DNA of 64,000 nt from CBDAPX01 sp965198725. Its GTDB lineage: Bacteria; Pseudomonadota; Alphaproteobacteria; Rhodobacterales; Rhodobacteraceae. The notes beneath the pieces are model-generated. The model did not search any database, was not told where the DNA came from, and was given only the letters and a program-made list of their open reading frames with translations. The DNA is taken from NCBI GenBank assembly GCA_965198725.1, contig CBDAPX010000001.1, forward strand, positions 868,001 to 932,000, given 5' to 3'. This document shows, in pieces, positions 8,611-17,271 of this stretch. The first letter of the stretch is position 1. Each line of letters starts with the position of its first letter. A program made the translations under genes and the position numbers.

Positions 8611-9459
8611 ATGAAGACAGTCACAGCCTGGACAGTTTTGTTGGCAACCTTGTCGGCGACATCGTTGCATGCGGCTTGTGCGACGGATGCGGAAATTGAT
8701 GCTTTTGTAGCGTCTTATGAGGCCCGTAGCCCTGCAATTGCGCTTTCTGCCGGGGGCAGTATGGAAGATGCCAAATGCAGTCAGGCGAAACTTGTCGCCG
8801 CACTGGAACCGATCATGGGTCCGGTGGTGGGGTACAAGGCCGGCCTGACCAGCAAACCGGCGCAAGAGCGGTTTGGTGTCTCTGAACCGGTGGCAGGCGT
8901 TTTGTATGAAAAAAGTCTGTTGTCCGATGGCGCGACGGTTTCTGCATCTTTCGGGGCGATCCCGATTTTTGAATCCGATCTGTTGCTGGTTGTTGGGGAT
9001 GCCGGGATCAACGCGGCCACGACGACCCAAGAAGTGATGGCACATGTGTCGGCGGTGCAGCCCTTTATTGAGCTGGCGGATCTGATGTTGGCACAGGGGC
9101 AGCCGATTGATGGCGTCACGATCACGGCCATGGGGGTTGGGACCGGCTTTGGCGTTGTTGGGCCATTGGTTCCAGTCGAGGACCCCATGGCAACGCACGC
9201 CGCCTTGGCACAAATGATGGTCAAAATGACGGCGGCTGACGGCGCGGTTTTGTCAGAGGTGCCCGGGGTTGCGGTTCTCGGTCATCCGGCGCAATCGGTT
9301 TTATGGCTGATGTCACAGGGGATCACCCTGAAACCGGGTGATGTCGTCAGCGTTGGGTCCTTTGGTCCGCCTGTGCCGCCAGCCAAGGCCGGCGGTGGCG
9401 CCACGGTCACCTATGCCGGGTTGCCGGGGGATCCTACCGTGTCGGTGGTTTTTGAGTAA
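8611..9459 (+). CDS. Exported 2-keto-4-pentenoate hydratase-like protein
   Basis: The 282-residue product starts at the ATG at 8611, with GAGGAGG about 8 bases upstream. It begins with a typical signal peptide (about residues 1-21, ending S-L-H-A), so it is predicted to leave the cytoplasm. The body resembles the MhpD/HpaH hydratase and fumarylacetoacetate hydrolase superfamily: V-V-G-Y-K-A-G-L-T, a mid-region P-F-I-E-L-A-D-L, and a late L-K-P-G-D-V-V-S-V-G-S-F-G-P. Cytoplasmic relatives hydrate 2-keto-pentenoates from aromatic ring cleavage; an exported version is unusual and its substrate is unknown. It is divergent from the kinase gene and shares its short promoter region. Confidence 0.75.
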   Translation: MKTVTAWTVLLATLSATSLHAACATDAEIDAFVASYEARSPAIALSAGGSMEDAKCSQAKLVAALEPIMGPVVGYKAGLTSKPAQERFGVSEPVAGVLYEKSLLSDGATVSASFGAIPIFESDLLLVVGDAGINAATTTQEVMAHVSAVQPFIELADLMLAQGQPIDGVTITAMGVGTGFGVVGPLVPVEDPMATHAALAQMMVKMTAADGAVLSEVPGVAVLGHPAQSVLWLMSQGITLKPGDVVSVGSFGPPVPPAKAGGGATVTYAGLPGDPTVSVVFE

Positions 9460-9481
9460 ACGCTCGTGCCGGGTGTGGGCG

Positions 9482-11524
9482 TTAACGACGCCCTTCCCGC
9501 AGCCAACCGCCGACGATGAAACCGGATGCCAACAGTAAGACGAGCCAAGCGGGCAACAGCGGCAACTGTGTCACGTCACGTGTTTCATAAGCGTTGCGCG
9601 GGATCAATCCGATCCACCCGCGCCCCGATGCTGGCCGCCCTTCGCGCACATTGCGCAGGGTTGGTAAACCGTCTTCGAGCCGTTTGATCCCGCCGCGCAG
9701 CGGCGCGATCAGCGGTTCCAGCACGTCACCGGTGGCAATCGTCTGCTCAAATTCCCGTGGCGCCGCGGGGCCCAGACCGATCACGGCCTCAAGGTCTCCT
9801 TCGGCCAAGCGGTACAGGCCAATTTCGGGTCCTGCGTAATCTGCTTCGAACCGGCCCGGTGTGACTTCGGTCAGCTGCACCTCTGCGGTCGTGCCGTCGG
9901 GATGTGTCACCGTGACGGCCCCGACATCCGGTGTCAGGCTGCGGCGGATGATGCGCATGGTCTGCCCGGTTGCCTCTGCCCAGATTGCTTCTTCTTCCAG
10001 TTCCGGCTCTTTCATCATCCAATGAGCCAAACGGCGGAGCAGTTCCAGCTGCGGGCCACCGCCATCGTATCCACGGCTCCAAAGCCAGGCGTGGTCAGAA
10101 GCCAGCATCGCCACGCGGCCCTCGCCGACGCGGTCCAAAATCAGCAACGGGCGTTCGTTGTCGCCGGACATGACCACGTCCCCGCTTTCGGGTGTCACAT
10201 CAATCTGGCGCAGCCAATCGCCCCACACGCCTGCGCGCGGCAGATCAGCGGTGACGGGGTGACGTTCACCAATTTCGGTCACTTCCGGGCGATATCGCGA
10301 GTGGATGACACGCGCACTTGGCTGAGCGGGCAAAATGGTCGACAAAGGCGACCGATAGATGCTGTCAGCGGTGGCAAAGTCCGGACCCGCAGCAACCAGA
10401 ACGGCGCCGCCATTGGCGACATAGTTGGATACGTTATCCAGATAGATCGCCGGCAAAATCCCACGCCGTTTGTAGCGGTGAAAAATGATCAGGTCGAAGT
10501 CGTCGATCTTTTCCAAAAACAGCTCACGGGTGGGAAAGGCGATCAGGCTCAACTCTCCAACGGGCACGCCATCCTGCTTTTCCGGTGGGCGCAGGATCGT
10601 GAAATGCACAAGGTCAACCGAGCTGTCGGATTTCAGCAGGTTGCGCCACGTTCGGCTGCCTGCATGAGGTTCACCGGAAACCAGCAAAACGCGTAGCCGG
10701 TCGCGGACGCCGTTGATCTGAATGAGGGCCGTATTGTTGCGGTTGGTGATCTCGCCTTCGGCCTCTGGCACGGAAAACTGGATCACGTTGCGCCCGCCAT
10801 GGGGCAACGTCACGGGCAGTTCGATATCCTGTCCGATCGGGACGTCGAACCGTTCGGGGTCACCGCCGTCAATGGCAATGTCCAACTCTGCAAACCCGCT
10901 GCCGGCAGGCGCGGCACCATTGTCTTCGATCCGCAGGGTCAGGGTGATCGGTTCGTCGATGATGGCAAAAGCAGGCGCGTTGCGGATCGTCAGGCGGCGG
11001 TCCCAGTCGGTTTCCTTACCGGTCATCAACAGATGCATGGGCGCGGGCAGATCAGGTGCCAGATCCGCGTCATGGATACGCCCATCGCTGAGCGCGATAA
11101 TCCCGGCAATCCGGGCCCGCGGTTCTTCTGCCAAGGCAGCGGACAGGGCTGTCATCAGCTCGGTACCGCCGTCGCCGGTGGCGTCAGGCACGGTGACGCG
11201 GCGCAGTTCGGTGTTTTCACGGCGTTCGATGGCCGCGGCCAGATCATCTGCGGCGGTCGCTGTTTGTTCGGGACGGTCCGACAAGCGTTGGCTGGCGCTT
11301 TCATCTTCAAGCATCAGAACGATGTCCGACAGCGGCGCGCGATCCTCTTGCTGATAAACCGGTCCGGTCAACGCGCCGATCAGGACCAGCGCCGCCAACC
11401 CCCGCAACGCCCAGCCTGAAAGCCCGCGTTGCAGGGCCAAAGCGACACCGGCCATGGCAATCACGCCGATAACGGCAATCGCCCACCAGGCAATCAACGG
11501 GTCAAAGATGATCGTTCCGGTCAT
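9482..11524 (-). CDS. Membrane protein with VWA/glutamine-amidotransferase-like domain, last gene of the moxR cluster
   Basis: The 680-residue product has two N-terminal transmembrane helices (about 10-30 and 38-55) and one at the C-terminus (about 655-675). Between them lies a large, probably periplasmic region. It includes a segment like a degenerate VWA domain (I-V-L-M-L-E-D-E-S-A-S near residue 70) and a GATase1-like part (D-F-D-L-I-I-F-H-R-Y, then G-G-A-V-L-V-A-A-G-P). The catalytic cysteine of real amidotransferases is not evident. The start overlaps the stop of the DUF4159 gene by 4 bases, giving strict coupling. The cluster is linked in general to assembly or maturation of envelope proteins with MoxR chaperones. 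The specific role is unknown. Confidence 0.75.
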   Translation of the reverse strand: MTGTIIFDPLIAWWAIAVIGVIAMAGVALALQRGLSGWALRGLAALVLIGALTGPVYQQEDRAPLSDIVLMLEDESASQRLSDRPEQTATAADDLAAAIERRENTELRRVTVPDATGDGGTELMTALSAALAEEPRARIAGIIALSDGRIHDADLAPDLPAPMHLLMTGKETDWDRRLTIRNAPAFAIIDEPITLTLRIEDNGAAPAGSGFAELDIAIDGGDPERFDVPIGQDIELPVTLPHGGRNVIQFSVPEAEGEITNRNNTALIQINGVRDRLRVLLVSGEPHAGSRTWRNLLKSDSSVDLVHFTILRPPEKQDGVPVGELSLIAFPTRELFLEKIDDFDLIIFHRYKRRGILPAIYLDNVSNYVANGGAVLVAAGPDFATADSIYRSPLSTILPAQPSARVIHSRYRPEVTEIGERHPVTADLPRAGVWGDWLRQIDVTPESGDVVMSGDNERPLLILDRVGEGRVAMLASDHAWLWSRGYDGGGPQLELLRRLAHWMMKEPELEEEAIWAEATGQTMRIIRRSLTPDVGAVTVTHPDGTTAEVQLTEVTPGRFEADYAGPEIGLYRLAEGDLEAVIGLGPAAPREFEQTIATGDVLEPLIAPLRGGIKRLEDGLPTLRNVREGRPASGRGWIGLIPRNAYETRDVTQLPLLPAWLVLLLASGFIVGGWLREGRR

Positions 11525-14292
11525 TGACCCAACCTGTCCAAAAGTGCGGGGACGTGAACCTGATCGGATTTGTAGTTCCCGGTCAGGACATGCATCACCA
11601 AATTGATCCCAAAGCGATAGGCAAGCTCGCGCTGCCGTTCCCCGGCAAAGCCGCGCCCGACGGGGTTCAGCGGGCTGCCATTGCTGTCAACGGCCCAGGC
11701 CCCGGCCCAATCATTGCCCCCGATCAGGATTGGCGTGACCCCATCGTTGGAATTGCGGAATGGCATGCCTTCGATTTGTTCTGCATCCGGCGGGGCGGCT
11801 TCGACCCAGACATCGCGCCCGGCATAGCGACCCGGGAAATCTTGTAGCAGATAGAAGGTCCGTGTCAGAACGTGGTCCGCTGGCACCGGTTCGAGCGGTG
11901 GCACATCCAGCGGTGCCGCCAGCTGCTGCAACTTGCGCCCGTTCGGGCTGGCCGTGCCAAACCCGGCAATATCGGCGTCGCGCGTGTCAAAAAGGATCAG
12001 CCCCCCTGATCTGAGATAGGTGTTGAGCTTGGCATAAGCCTCATCAGACGGACGCGGCTGATCCTCGGTGATCGGCCAATAGAGCAGCGGGTAAAACGCC
12101 AGTTCATCCTGTTCGAGGTCCACGCTGATCGGGGCTGCAGGCTCGACCGAGGTGCGATAGAAGAGGACGTCTGACAGCCCCTTCAAGCCGGCCGCCGTGA
12201 TGCTGTCGACCCGATCATTTCCGGTCAGAACATGGGCGAGCGCCAATTCGCCTGTTGCGATCAGCGCCAGCGTATCATCCGTATCCTGTTGCGCGTTTGA
12301 GGGGGCCGGAACCCCTGTGGACAGAACACCGATAATCAGCACGGCAGCCGCACGGGCAGGCAAGAGGCGACCCGAAAGGGCCAGTGATGCCAAGACGTCC
12401 GCCACCAACAAAAGCAGAGTTGCCGCCAAAAGCGCGCCGCCCAACGGCACCTCAGCCGCGACGGTCAGACCCTGAACCGGAATGCGGGCGGGCCAGTTTG
12501 CCTGCGACAGTTCCGCATCAGGGCCCAGCACGTTGCGCGCTAGCCGGCGGTCCCCGCTTTCATAAAGACCCGGTTGCAGATCCGGGCCAACCGGTGCTTC
12601 GGCAAAAACGGTCCCATCCACGCCGGGCAGGTTGCCGGCATCCGCCAAGGCACCAAACCCGTCCAAGACCTGCACCGGGCTCCATGTCGTGCCTTCCAAT
12701 TCCGTTGCAGAAGGTGCTTGTGTGGCCGACGACACCGCGAGGCGTTCGAGCATTTCGACAAACAGGCCGGAAAGCGGCAGGGTCGACCATTCGGCGTTTG
12801 CTGTCACATGGAACAGCACCACCTGACCCTCGCCCATCGGTTTTCGTGTCACCAACGGCGTCCGGTCGCTGAGGGATGCAATGACGCGGTCGGCCAAGGT
12901 GGGATCAGGTTGGGCAATCACCTGGCTGCTGACATTCACCTCGTCGGGGATCACGAGCCCAGCAAACGGCGATCCATCGGGGAAGGGGGCAAGGGCCTTT
13001 GGCTCTCCCCAGCTCATCGCGCCACCAATGCTCCGCCCGCCTGCGCGCAGGCGGACCGGCATCAAGAGGTGCTCTTCGGACCGGCTGATGTCGCTGGCCG
13101 CAAGGCGTGGACCGGCAAACCGCAACAGCATTCCACCGCCTTCGACCCATTCGGTCAGGGCGGATTCTTCGGCTTGGGAAACGGTTGCAACATCCGCCAG
13201 GATGATCACATCCGGATTGGCCGGGATCACTTCCAAAAGTGCGCCGTTCAGCAGGTCCGCCGTCGGCTGCAACGCTTGTTCAAGGTAGTGGAGCGGCGAC
13301 AGCAATTCGAGCCCTTCGCGGTCATCGCGCCCGGCAATCAACGCGACTTCGCGCCGCCGCAGCGCGTCGTCGGCAAGGCTGACAGCACCGGCAGATTCTT
13401 GGCTGAGGATTTCAAACCGTGTGACCCGCGCGCGCAGCTCTGATGGCAAAGACAGGGCGGTTTCCGCGGTCAGTGCGCCCTCTTCAAACCGGGCCGGAAC
13501 GGTTGCCAGAACCGTGGGGCTGCCCGCGGGATCCAAGCCTTGGGCCAGAACAGTGTATTCGCGCGCCACTCCGGCAAAACTGCGGACCAGTTTCAATTGA
13601 ACGGCCCCGTCTTCGAACCGGGCGGGTGTCATGCCAATCACGGGCAGACCGGTCTGGAACACTTGCACATTTCCGCGTGGTTCCAATGCTGCCAGAATGG
13701 CCTCTCGCCCCGCGTAATCCAGCGTGTCGCCGAACCAGATGGTGTCGAACCGGCCCTCAGCCGTCGACAGGATGTCCACCGCCCGGGCAACGTGTTCTTC
13801 GGTTGCGGTCCATGGGCGCGGTGTCATACCCGCGACGCGGGGCAAAACAGTATCGGCAGATTGAAACTGCAATGGCTCAGGTGCGGTCAGGCGCAACAGA
13901 GCCACGGGGCGGCCAGACCGGCTGGCCTCTGCCAGCTTGGTGCCCAACAGCTCTGTCTTTTCGGACCACCGCGCGGCCCCGGCCCAGCTGTTGTCCATAA
14001 CGATCAGAAGTGGTCCCGTTCCGGGCGCATCCCGGCTTGGGTTCAGCACAGGCCCTGCCAGCCCGATGATGGCCGCAGCGACCGCCAGCATCCGCAACAG
14101 TAACAGCCACCATGGGGTGCGATCCGTGACGCTTTCGTCGTCTTTGAGGCCCAACAACAGCGCAACGCCGGGAAAACGACGGCGAATGGGCGCGGGCGGG
14201 ACCGCACGCAGGATCAGCCAAAGGATCGGCAAAGCGATCAGGCCGATCAGCAGCCAAGGCGCTGTAAATCCTATGCCACCGATCACAGTCAT
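11521..14292 (-). CDS. DUF4159 domain-containing membrane protein (BatA/VWA-like N-terminus)
   Basis: This large (923-residue) product has a BatA-like N-terminus with two helices: A-P-W-L-L-I-G-L near residue 9, then W-W-L-L-L-L-R-M-L-A. A VWA-like segment follows (L-L-I-V-M-D-N-S-W). A transmembrane pair lies around 640-700. The C-terminal DUF4159 domain includes Y-P-L-L-Y-W-P-I, G-G-L-I-L-F-D-T-R-D and a final F-G-I-N-L-V-M-H-V-L-T-G-N-Y-K. I start it at the ATG at 14292, whose bases overlap the stop of the DUF58 gene as ATGA. Earlier codons in the frame lie inside the DUF58 gene. The gene belongs to the MoxR/DUF58 envelope cluster; its molecular function is not established. Confidence 0.85.
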   Translation of the reverse strand: MTVIGGIGFTAPWLLIGLIALPILWLILRAVPPAPIRRRFPGVALLLGLKDDESVTDRTPWWLLLLRMLAVAAAIIGLAGPVLNPSRDAPGTGPLLIVMDNSWAGAARWSEKTELLGTKLAEASRSGRPVALLRLTAPEPLQFQSADTVLPRVAGMTPRPWTATEEHVARAVDILSTAEGRFDTIWFGDTLDYAGREAILAALEPRGNVQVFQTGLPVIGMTPARFEDGAVQLKLVRSFAGVAREYTVLAQGLDPAGSPTVLATVPARFEEGALTAETALSLPSELRARVTRFEILSQESAGAVSLADDALRRREVALIAGRDDREGLELLSPLHYLEQALQPTADLLNGALLEVIPANPDVIILADVATVSQAEESALTEWVEGGGMLLRFAGPRLAASDISRSEEHLLMPVRLRAGGRSIGGAMSWGEPKALAPFPDGSPFAGLVIPDEVNVSSQVIAQPDPTLADRVIASLSDRTPLVTRKPMGEGQVVLFHVTANAEWSTLPLSGLFVEMLERLAVSSATQAPSATELEGTTWSPVQVLDGFGALADAGNLPGVDGTVFAEAPVGPDLQPGLYESGDRRLARNVLGPDAELSQANWPARIPVQGLTVAAEVPLGGALLAATLLLLVADVLASLALSGRLLPARAAAVLIIGVLSTGVPAPSNAQQDTDDTLALIATGELALAHVLTGNDRVDSITAAGLKGLSDVLFYRTSVEPAAPISVDLEQDELAFYPLLYWPITEDQPRPSDEAYAKLNTYLRSGGLILFDTRDADIAGFGTASPNGRKLQQLAAPLDVPPLEPVPADHVLTRTFYLLQDFPGRYAGRDVWVEAAPPDAEQIEGMPFRNSNDGVTPILIGGNDWAGAWAVDSNGSPLNPVGRGFAGERQRELAYRFGINLVMHVLTGNYKSDQVHVPALLDRLGQ

Positions 14293-15164
14293 GCAGTGCC
14301 CCCATCCAAAGCGCGGTAAAGCCACAGCAATGCCGATTGTGCCGATTGATTTGTGTGATGCAGGCCCAAATGCCAACCGGTTGCCCGACACAGGCGCCGC
14401 AACTCGGTCTTTCGGTCTGCGAGCCGCTCAAGATAACGGTCCCGCAGGTCCCCGGCCTTGAGCGTTTCATGCTGCAAGCTGCCGCCCACGCTTTCAAAAA
14501 TGGTACGCCCCTGAAACGGAAAGGCTTCTTCGGATGGGTCGAGCACCTGTAACAGTACACCGCGCACACCACGATCCGCGGCCTTGGTCAGGGCCAACTC
14601 GACCTCTGACATGTCGCCCAGAAAATCGGAAATGAACACCGCACGTGCGTGTGGGATCATTGCCTTGTGTTCAGGCGGGGCATAGTCGGCCCCGTCATCT
14701 TCGGTCCAGAACTGCGCCAGCCGCACAATTTGGGCGTTACCCCGCCGTGGAGGCAGGCTGGTTCCGGTCAGGCCCACCCGTTCACCACCGCGCACCAACA
14801 GGATCGCTGTGGCCAAGGCCAGCACCCGCGCGCGTTCGATTTTCGGCGTCAGATCGTTGTCCGAGGCAAAGCGCATCGACGCGCCCTGATCGACCCGGCA
14901 CATGACGGATTGGGCAATCTGCCATTCCCGTTCGCGGACAAATTGCTGATCGCCCCGCGCGGATCGGCGATGGTCGATCATACGGCGGCTGTCGCCCAAC
15001 TGTGCCGGGCGGTACTGCCAGAAATCATCGCCCAGACCAGACCGCCTGCGCCCGTGATCGCCCAACAGAACGGTCCCTGCCAAATGCTCTGCCCGCGCCA
15101 AAAGCGGCGGCAGGCGGCTGGCCTCGGTTTCTGACCGTTCGCGAAGGGCGAGGTCGGGTGTCAC
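14289..15164 (-). CDS. DUF58 domain-containing protein
   Basis: The 291-residue product carries the DUF58 core: G-R-R-R-S-G-L-G-D-D-F-W-Q-Y-R, then L-G-D-S-R-R-M-I-D-H-R-R-S-A-R, corresponding to the usual GDdxRxIDWrxSAR box. A VWA-like C-terminal half follows (A-V-F-I-S-D-F-L-G-D near 180). The GTG start at 15164 overlaps the moxR stop as GTGA, and its own stop overlaps the next ATG. DUF58 proteins are partners of MoxR AAA+ ATPases and are thought to act in protein complex assembly at the membrane. No signal peptide or strong helix is seen, so it is probably cytoplasmic or peripheral. Confidence 0.88.
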   Translation of the reverse strand: MTPDLALRERSETEASRLPPLLARAEHLAGTVLLGDHGRRRSGLGDDFWQYRPAQLGDSRRMIDHRRSARGDQQFVREREWQIAQSVMCRVDQGASMRFASDNDLTPKIERARVLALATAILLVRGGERVGLTGTSLPPRRGNAQIVRLAQFWTEDDGADYAPPEHKAMIPHARAVFISDFLGDMSEVELALTKAADRGVRGVLLQVLDPSEEAFPFQGRTIFESVGGSLQHETLKAGDLRDRYLERLADRKTELRRLCRATGWHLGLHHTNQSAQSALLWLYRALDGGTA

Positions 15165-16168
15165 GCGGCGGCCTCGCTTGCGGCCAATCCGGCGGCGGTG
15201 GTTTCAATAAGGTCAGACAGGCTGTCGCCCCGCGCACGCGCCGCGAAGTTGAGCGCCATCCGGTGGCTGAGCACCGGGCCGGCCATGTCGATCACATCTT
15301 CGGCGTTCGGGGCAAGGCGGCCTTGCAGCAGCGCCCGGGCGCGTACGGTCAGCATCAGCGCCTGTGCCGCGCGCGGTCCCGGTCCCCAGGACACGGTATC
15401 GCGGACCCGTTCGCTGACATCCGCCTCATTGGGACGGAACGAGCGGACAAGATCGAGGATCAGTTCAACAACCGAGTCGCCCACCGGCATCCGACGCAAC
15501 AGCACCTGTGCATCCAGCAGCTCTTGGCGGGTAAAGACGGCATGGGCCTCATCTTCTGTGACACCGGTTGTCGCCAACAGAATGTCCTTTTCCGTCTGGC
15601 GATCCGGATACTTCACATCGATCTGGACAAGGAAGCGGTCCAGCTGGGCCTCTGGCAACGGATAGGTGCCTTCCTGTTCAATCGGGTTTTGCGTGGCCAG
15701 CACGTGGAACGGTTGGCCAAGGCTGCGATCTTCGCCTGCGACGGTTACGGTTTTTTCCTGCATCGCCTGCAAAAGCGCCGATTGAGTCCGCGGGCTGGCG
15801 CGGTTGATTTCATCCGCCATCAGCAATTCACAAAAGATCGGGCCGGGGACGAACCGGAAGCTGCGGGTGCCATCCTCTGCCGTATCCAAAACCTCGGACC
15901 CAAGAATATCGGCAGGCATCAGGTCCGGTGTGAACTGAATGCGGTTCCCGTTCAGGCCCATCACGGTCGACAGGGTTTCCACCAGCCGTGTTTTGCCAAG
16001 GCCCGGCAGGCCGATCAGCAGGGCATGCCCCCCGCACAAAAGCGACGTCAGCGTCAGGTCGACGACCCGTTCCTGACCAATGAAACGGCGGGTGATAGAG
16101 CTCTTGGCCTTGGCGAGTTTGGCTTCAAGCGCCTCGATCTCGGCAATAAGAGTCGCGTCGTCGGACAT
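15161..16168 (-). CDS. moxR: MoxR family AAA+ ATPase
   Basis: This 335-residue AAA+ protein has Walker A G-L-P-G-L-G-K-T (about 63-70), Walker B L-L-M-A-D-E-I-N-R-A, sensor 1 A-T-Q-N-P-I-E-Q-E-G-T-Y-P-L-P-E-A-Q-L-D-R-F, and the small lid domain. I start at the ATG at 16168 (MSDDATL), which has AGGAAAGGA upstream; the longer frame adds 22 unlikely residues. MoxR proteins are ATP-driven chaperones that insert cofactors or assemble complexes with DUF58/VWA partners, here encoded immediately downstream with 4-base overlaps. It is the first gene of a four-gene operon ending at 9482 and is divergent from the DUF1285 gene, 59 bases away. Confidence 0.93.
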   Translation of the reverse strand: MSDDATLIAEIEALEAKLAKAKSSITRRFIGQERVVDLTLTSLLCGGHALLIGLPGLGKTRLVETLSTVMGLNGNRIQFTPDLMPADILGSEVLDTAEDGTRSFRFVPGPIFCELLMADEINRASPRTQSALLQAMQEKTVTVAGEDRSLGQPFHVLATQNPIEQEGTYPLPEAQLDRFLVQIDVKYPDRQTEKDILLATTGVTEDEAHAVFTRQELLDAQVLLRRMPVGDSVVELILDLVRSFRPNEADVSERVRDTVSWGPGPRAAQALMLTVRARALLQGRLAPNAEDVIDMAGPVLSHRMALNFAARARGDSLSDLIETTAAGLAASEAAA

Positions 16169-16227
16169 GACATTCCTTTCCTGGCGCGTATATTCGTGTC
16201 CTGAGAATAGTATCGCGCCGAGAGGAA

Positions 16228-16824
16228 ATGGCAAAAGCTATGAGCGGACAAAAAGCTGTTACCCCGTCGGCAGAGAGCCTGGCTGCCTATGTCAGGGCAA
16301 CCAAATCACGTGGATTGCCGCCTGTTCACCTGTGGAACCCGCCTTTTTGCGGCGATTTGGATATTCGCATCGCCCGCGACGGGACATGGTTTTATTTGGG
16401 CACGCCGATCGGGCGCTTGGAACTGGTGAAGCTTTTTTCATCGATTCTAAAGCTGGAAAACGGAAAATACTTTCTGGTCACGCCGGTTGAAAAGGTCGGC
16501 ATCACGGTTGATGACGCCCCTTTTGTGGCGGTGGACTATGATCCAGAGGGCACAGGCGCAGATCAATTGCTGACCTTTTTCACCCATGTCGGTGACGAAG
16601 TCGCCGCCGGACCCGATCATCCGATTCGCATCGTTCGCGACGCCGAAACCGGAGAGCCATCACCATATGTCATGGTTCGGGCCGGGCTGGAGGCACTGAT
16701 TGATCGCAAAAGCTTTTACCGGCTCGTGGATCTGGGCGTGCACAAAGACGATTGGTTTGGCGTGTGGTCGGGTGGGGTGTTTTTTCCAATCATTCCCTCG
16801 CAAGAACTCGACGGATTGGAATGA
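16228..16824 (+). CDS. DUF1285 domain-containing protein
   Basis: The product is about 198 residues and matches the DUF1285 pattern: P-P-V-H-L-W-N-P-P-F-C-G-D-L-D-I-R-I, then G-T-W-F-Y-L-G-T-P-I-G-R-L-E-L-V-K-L-F, and a late D-W-F-G-V-W-S-G-G-V-F-F. Structures of this family suggest a two-domain protein related to a PH-like fold; the function is unknown. Two starts are possible: ATG 16228, with AGAGGA only 2 bases away, and ATG 16240, with more natural spacing. It is divergent from moxR. Confidence 0.85.
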   Translation: MAKAMSGQKAVTPSAESLAAYVRATKSRGLPPVHLWNPPFCGDLDIRIARDGTWFYLGTPIGRLELVKLFSSILKLENGKYFLVTPVEKVGITVDDAPFVAVDYDPEGTGADQLLTFFTHVGDEVAAGPDHPIRIVRDAETGEPSPYVMVRAGLEALIDRKSFYRLVDLGVHKDDWFGVWSGGVFFPIIPSQELDGLE

Positions 16825-16893
16825 CCCTGACAGAAGGCTGTCAGGAGGGGTGTGCGATAGAGGTGTCACCGATCAACCCGAAAGGATGACCCA

Positions 16894-17268
16894 ATGTCCC
16901 ATATGCCTGCAAATGCCCTTGTCTGGTGTGAGATCCCCACAACCGATATGGCTGCTGCGATGCGCTTTTACAGTGCTGTTTTTGACTATGATTTAAAGCT
17001 GGATGAAAGCGGGCCGAACCCGATGGCCATGCTGCCGTACGAAGGTGACGGTATCGCTGGCCACATCTATCCCGGCACACCTGCCGGTGACGGAACTGGT
17101 CCGACGATCCACCTGATTGTTCCTGACAATCTGGAAGCCACCGTTGAACGCTGCAAAGAGGCCGGGGGCCAGGTTCTGAGCCCGGCCATTGACATCCCGC
17201 CGGGGCGTTTTGCCTATGCGTTGGACCTCGACGGCAATTCAATCAGCTTCTTTGAGCCAAAGGCGTAA
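16894..17268 (+). CDS. VOC family (glyoxalase/bleomycin-resistance fold) protein
   Basis: This 124-residue cytoplasmic protein has the paired beta-alpha-beta-beta-beta modules of the vicinal oxygen chelate fold: L-V-W-C-E-I-P-T-T-D at the start, F-Y-S-A-V-F-D-Y in the first helix, I-H-L-I-V-P-D-N-L-E in the middle, and a final A-L-D-L-D-G-N-S-I-S-F-F-E. A glutamate in the last strand fits a metal ligand. The substrate cannot be named. A GAAAGGATG sequence before the ATG provides the ribosome-binding site. It lies 3 bases upstream of the WYL regulator, so the two are probably co-transcribed. Confidence 0.87.
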   Translation: MSHMPANALVWCEIPTTDMAAAMRFYSAVFDYDLKLDESGPNPMAMLPYEGDGIAGHIYPGTPAGDGTGPTIHLIVPDNLEATVERCKEAGGQVLSPAIDIPPGRFAYALDLDGNSISFFEPKA

Positions 17269-17271
17269 GCG

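Noticed and set aside
16825..16893. CTGACAG...CTGTCAG hairpin after the DUF1285 gene as a terminator
   Set aside because: The stem is 7 bases with a short loop but no T-run follows; evidence is too weak to list.
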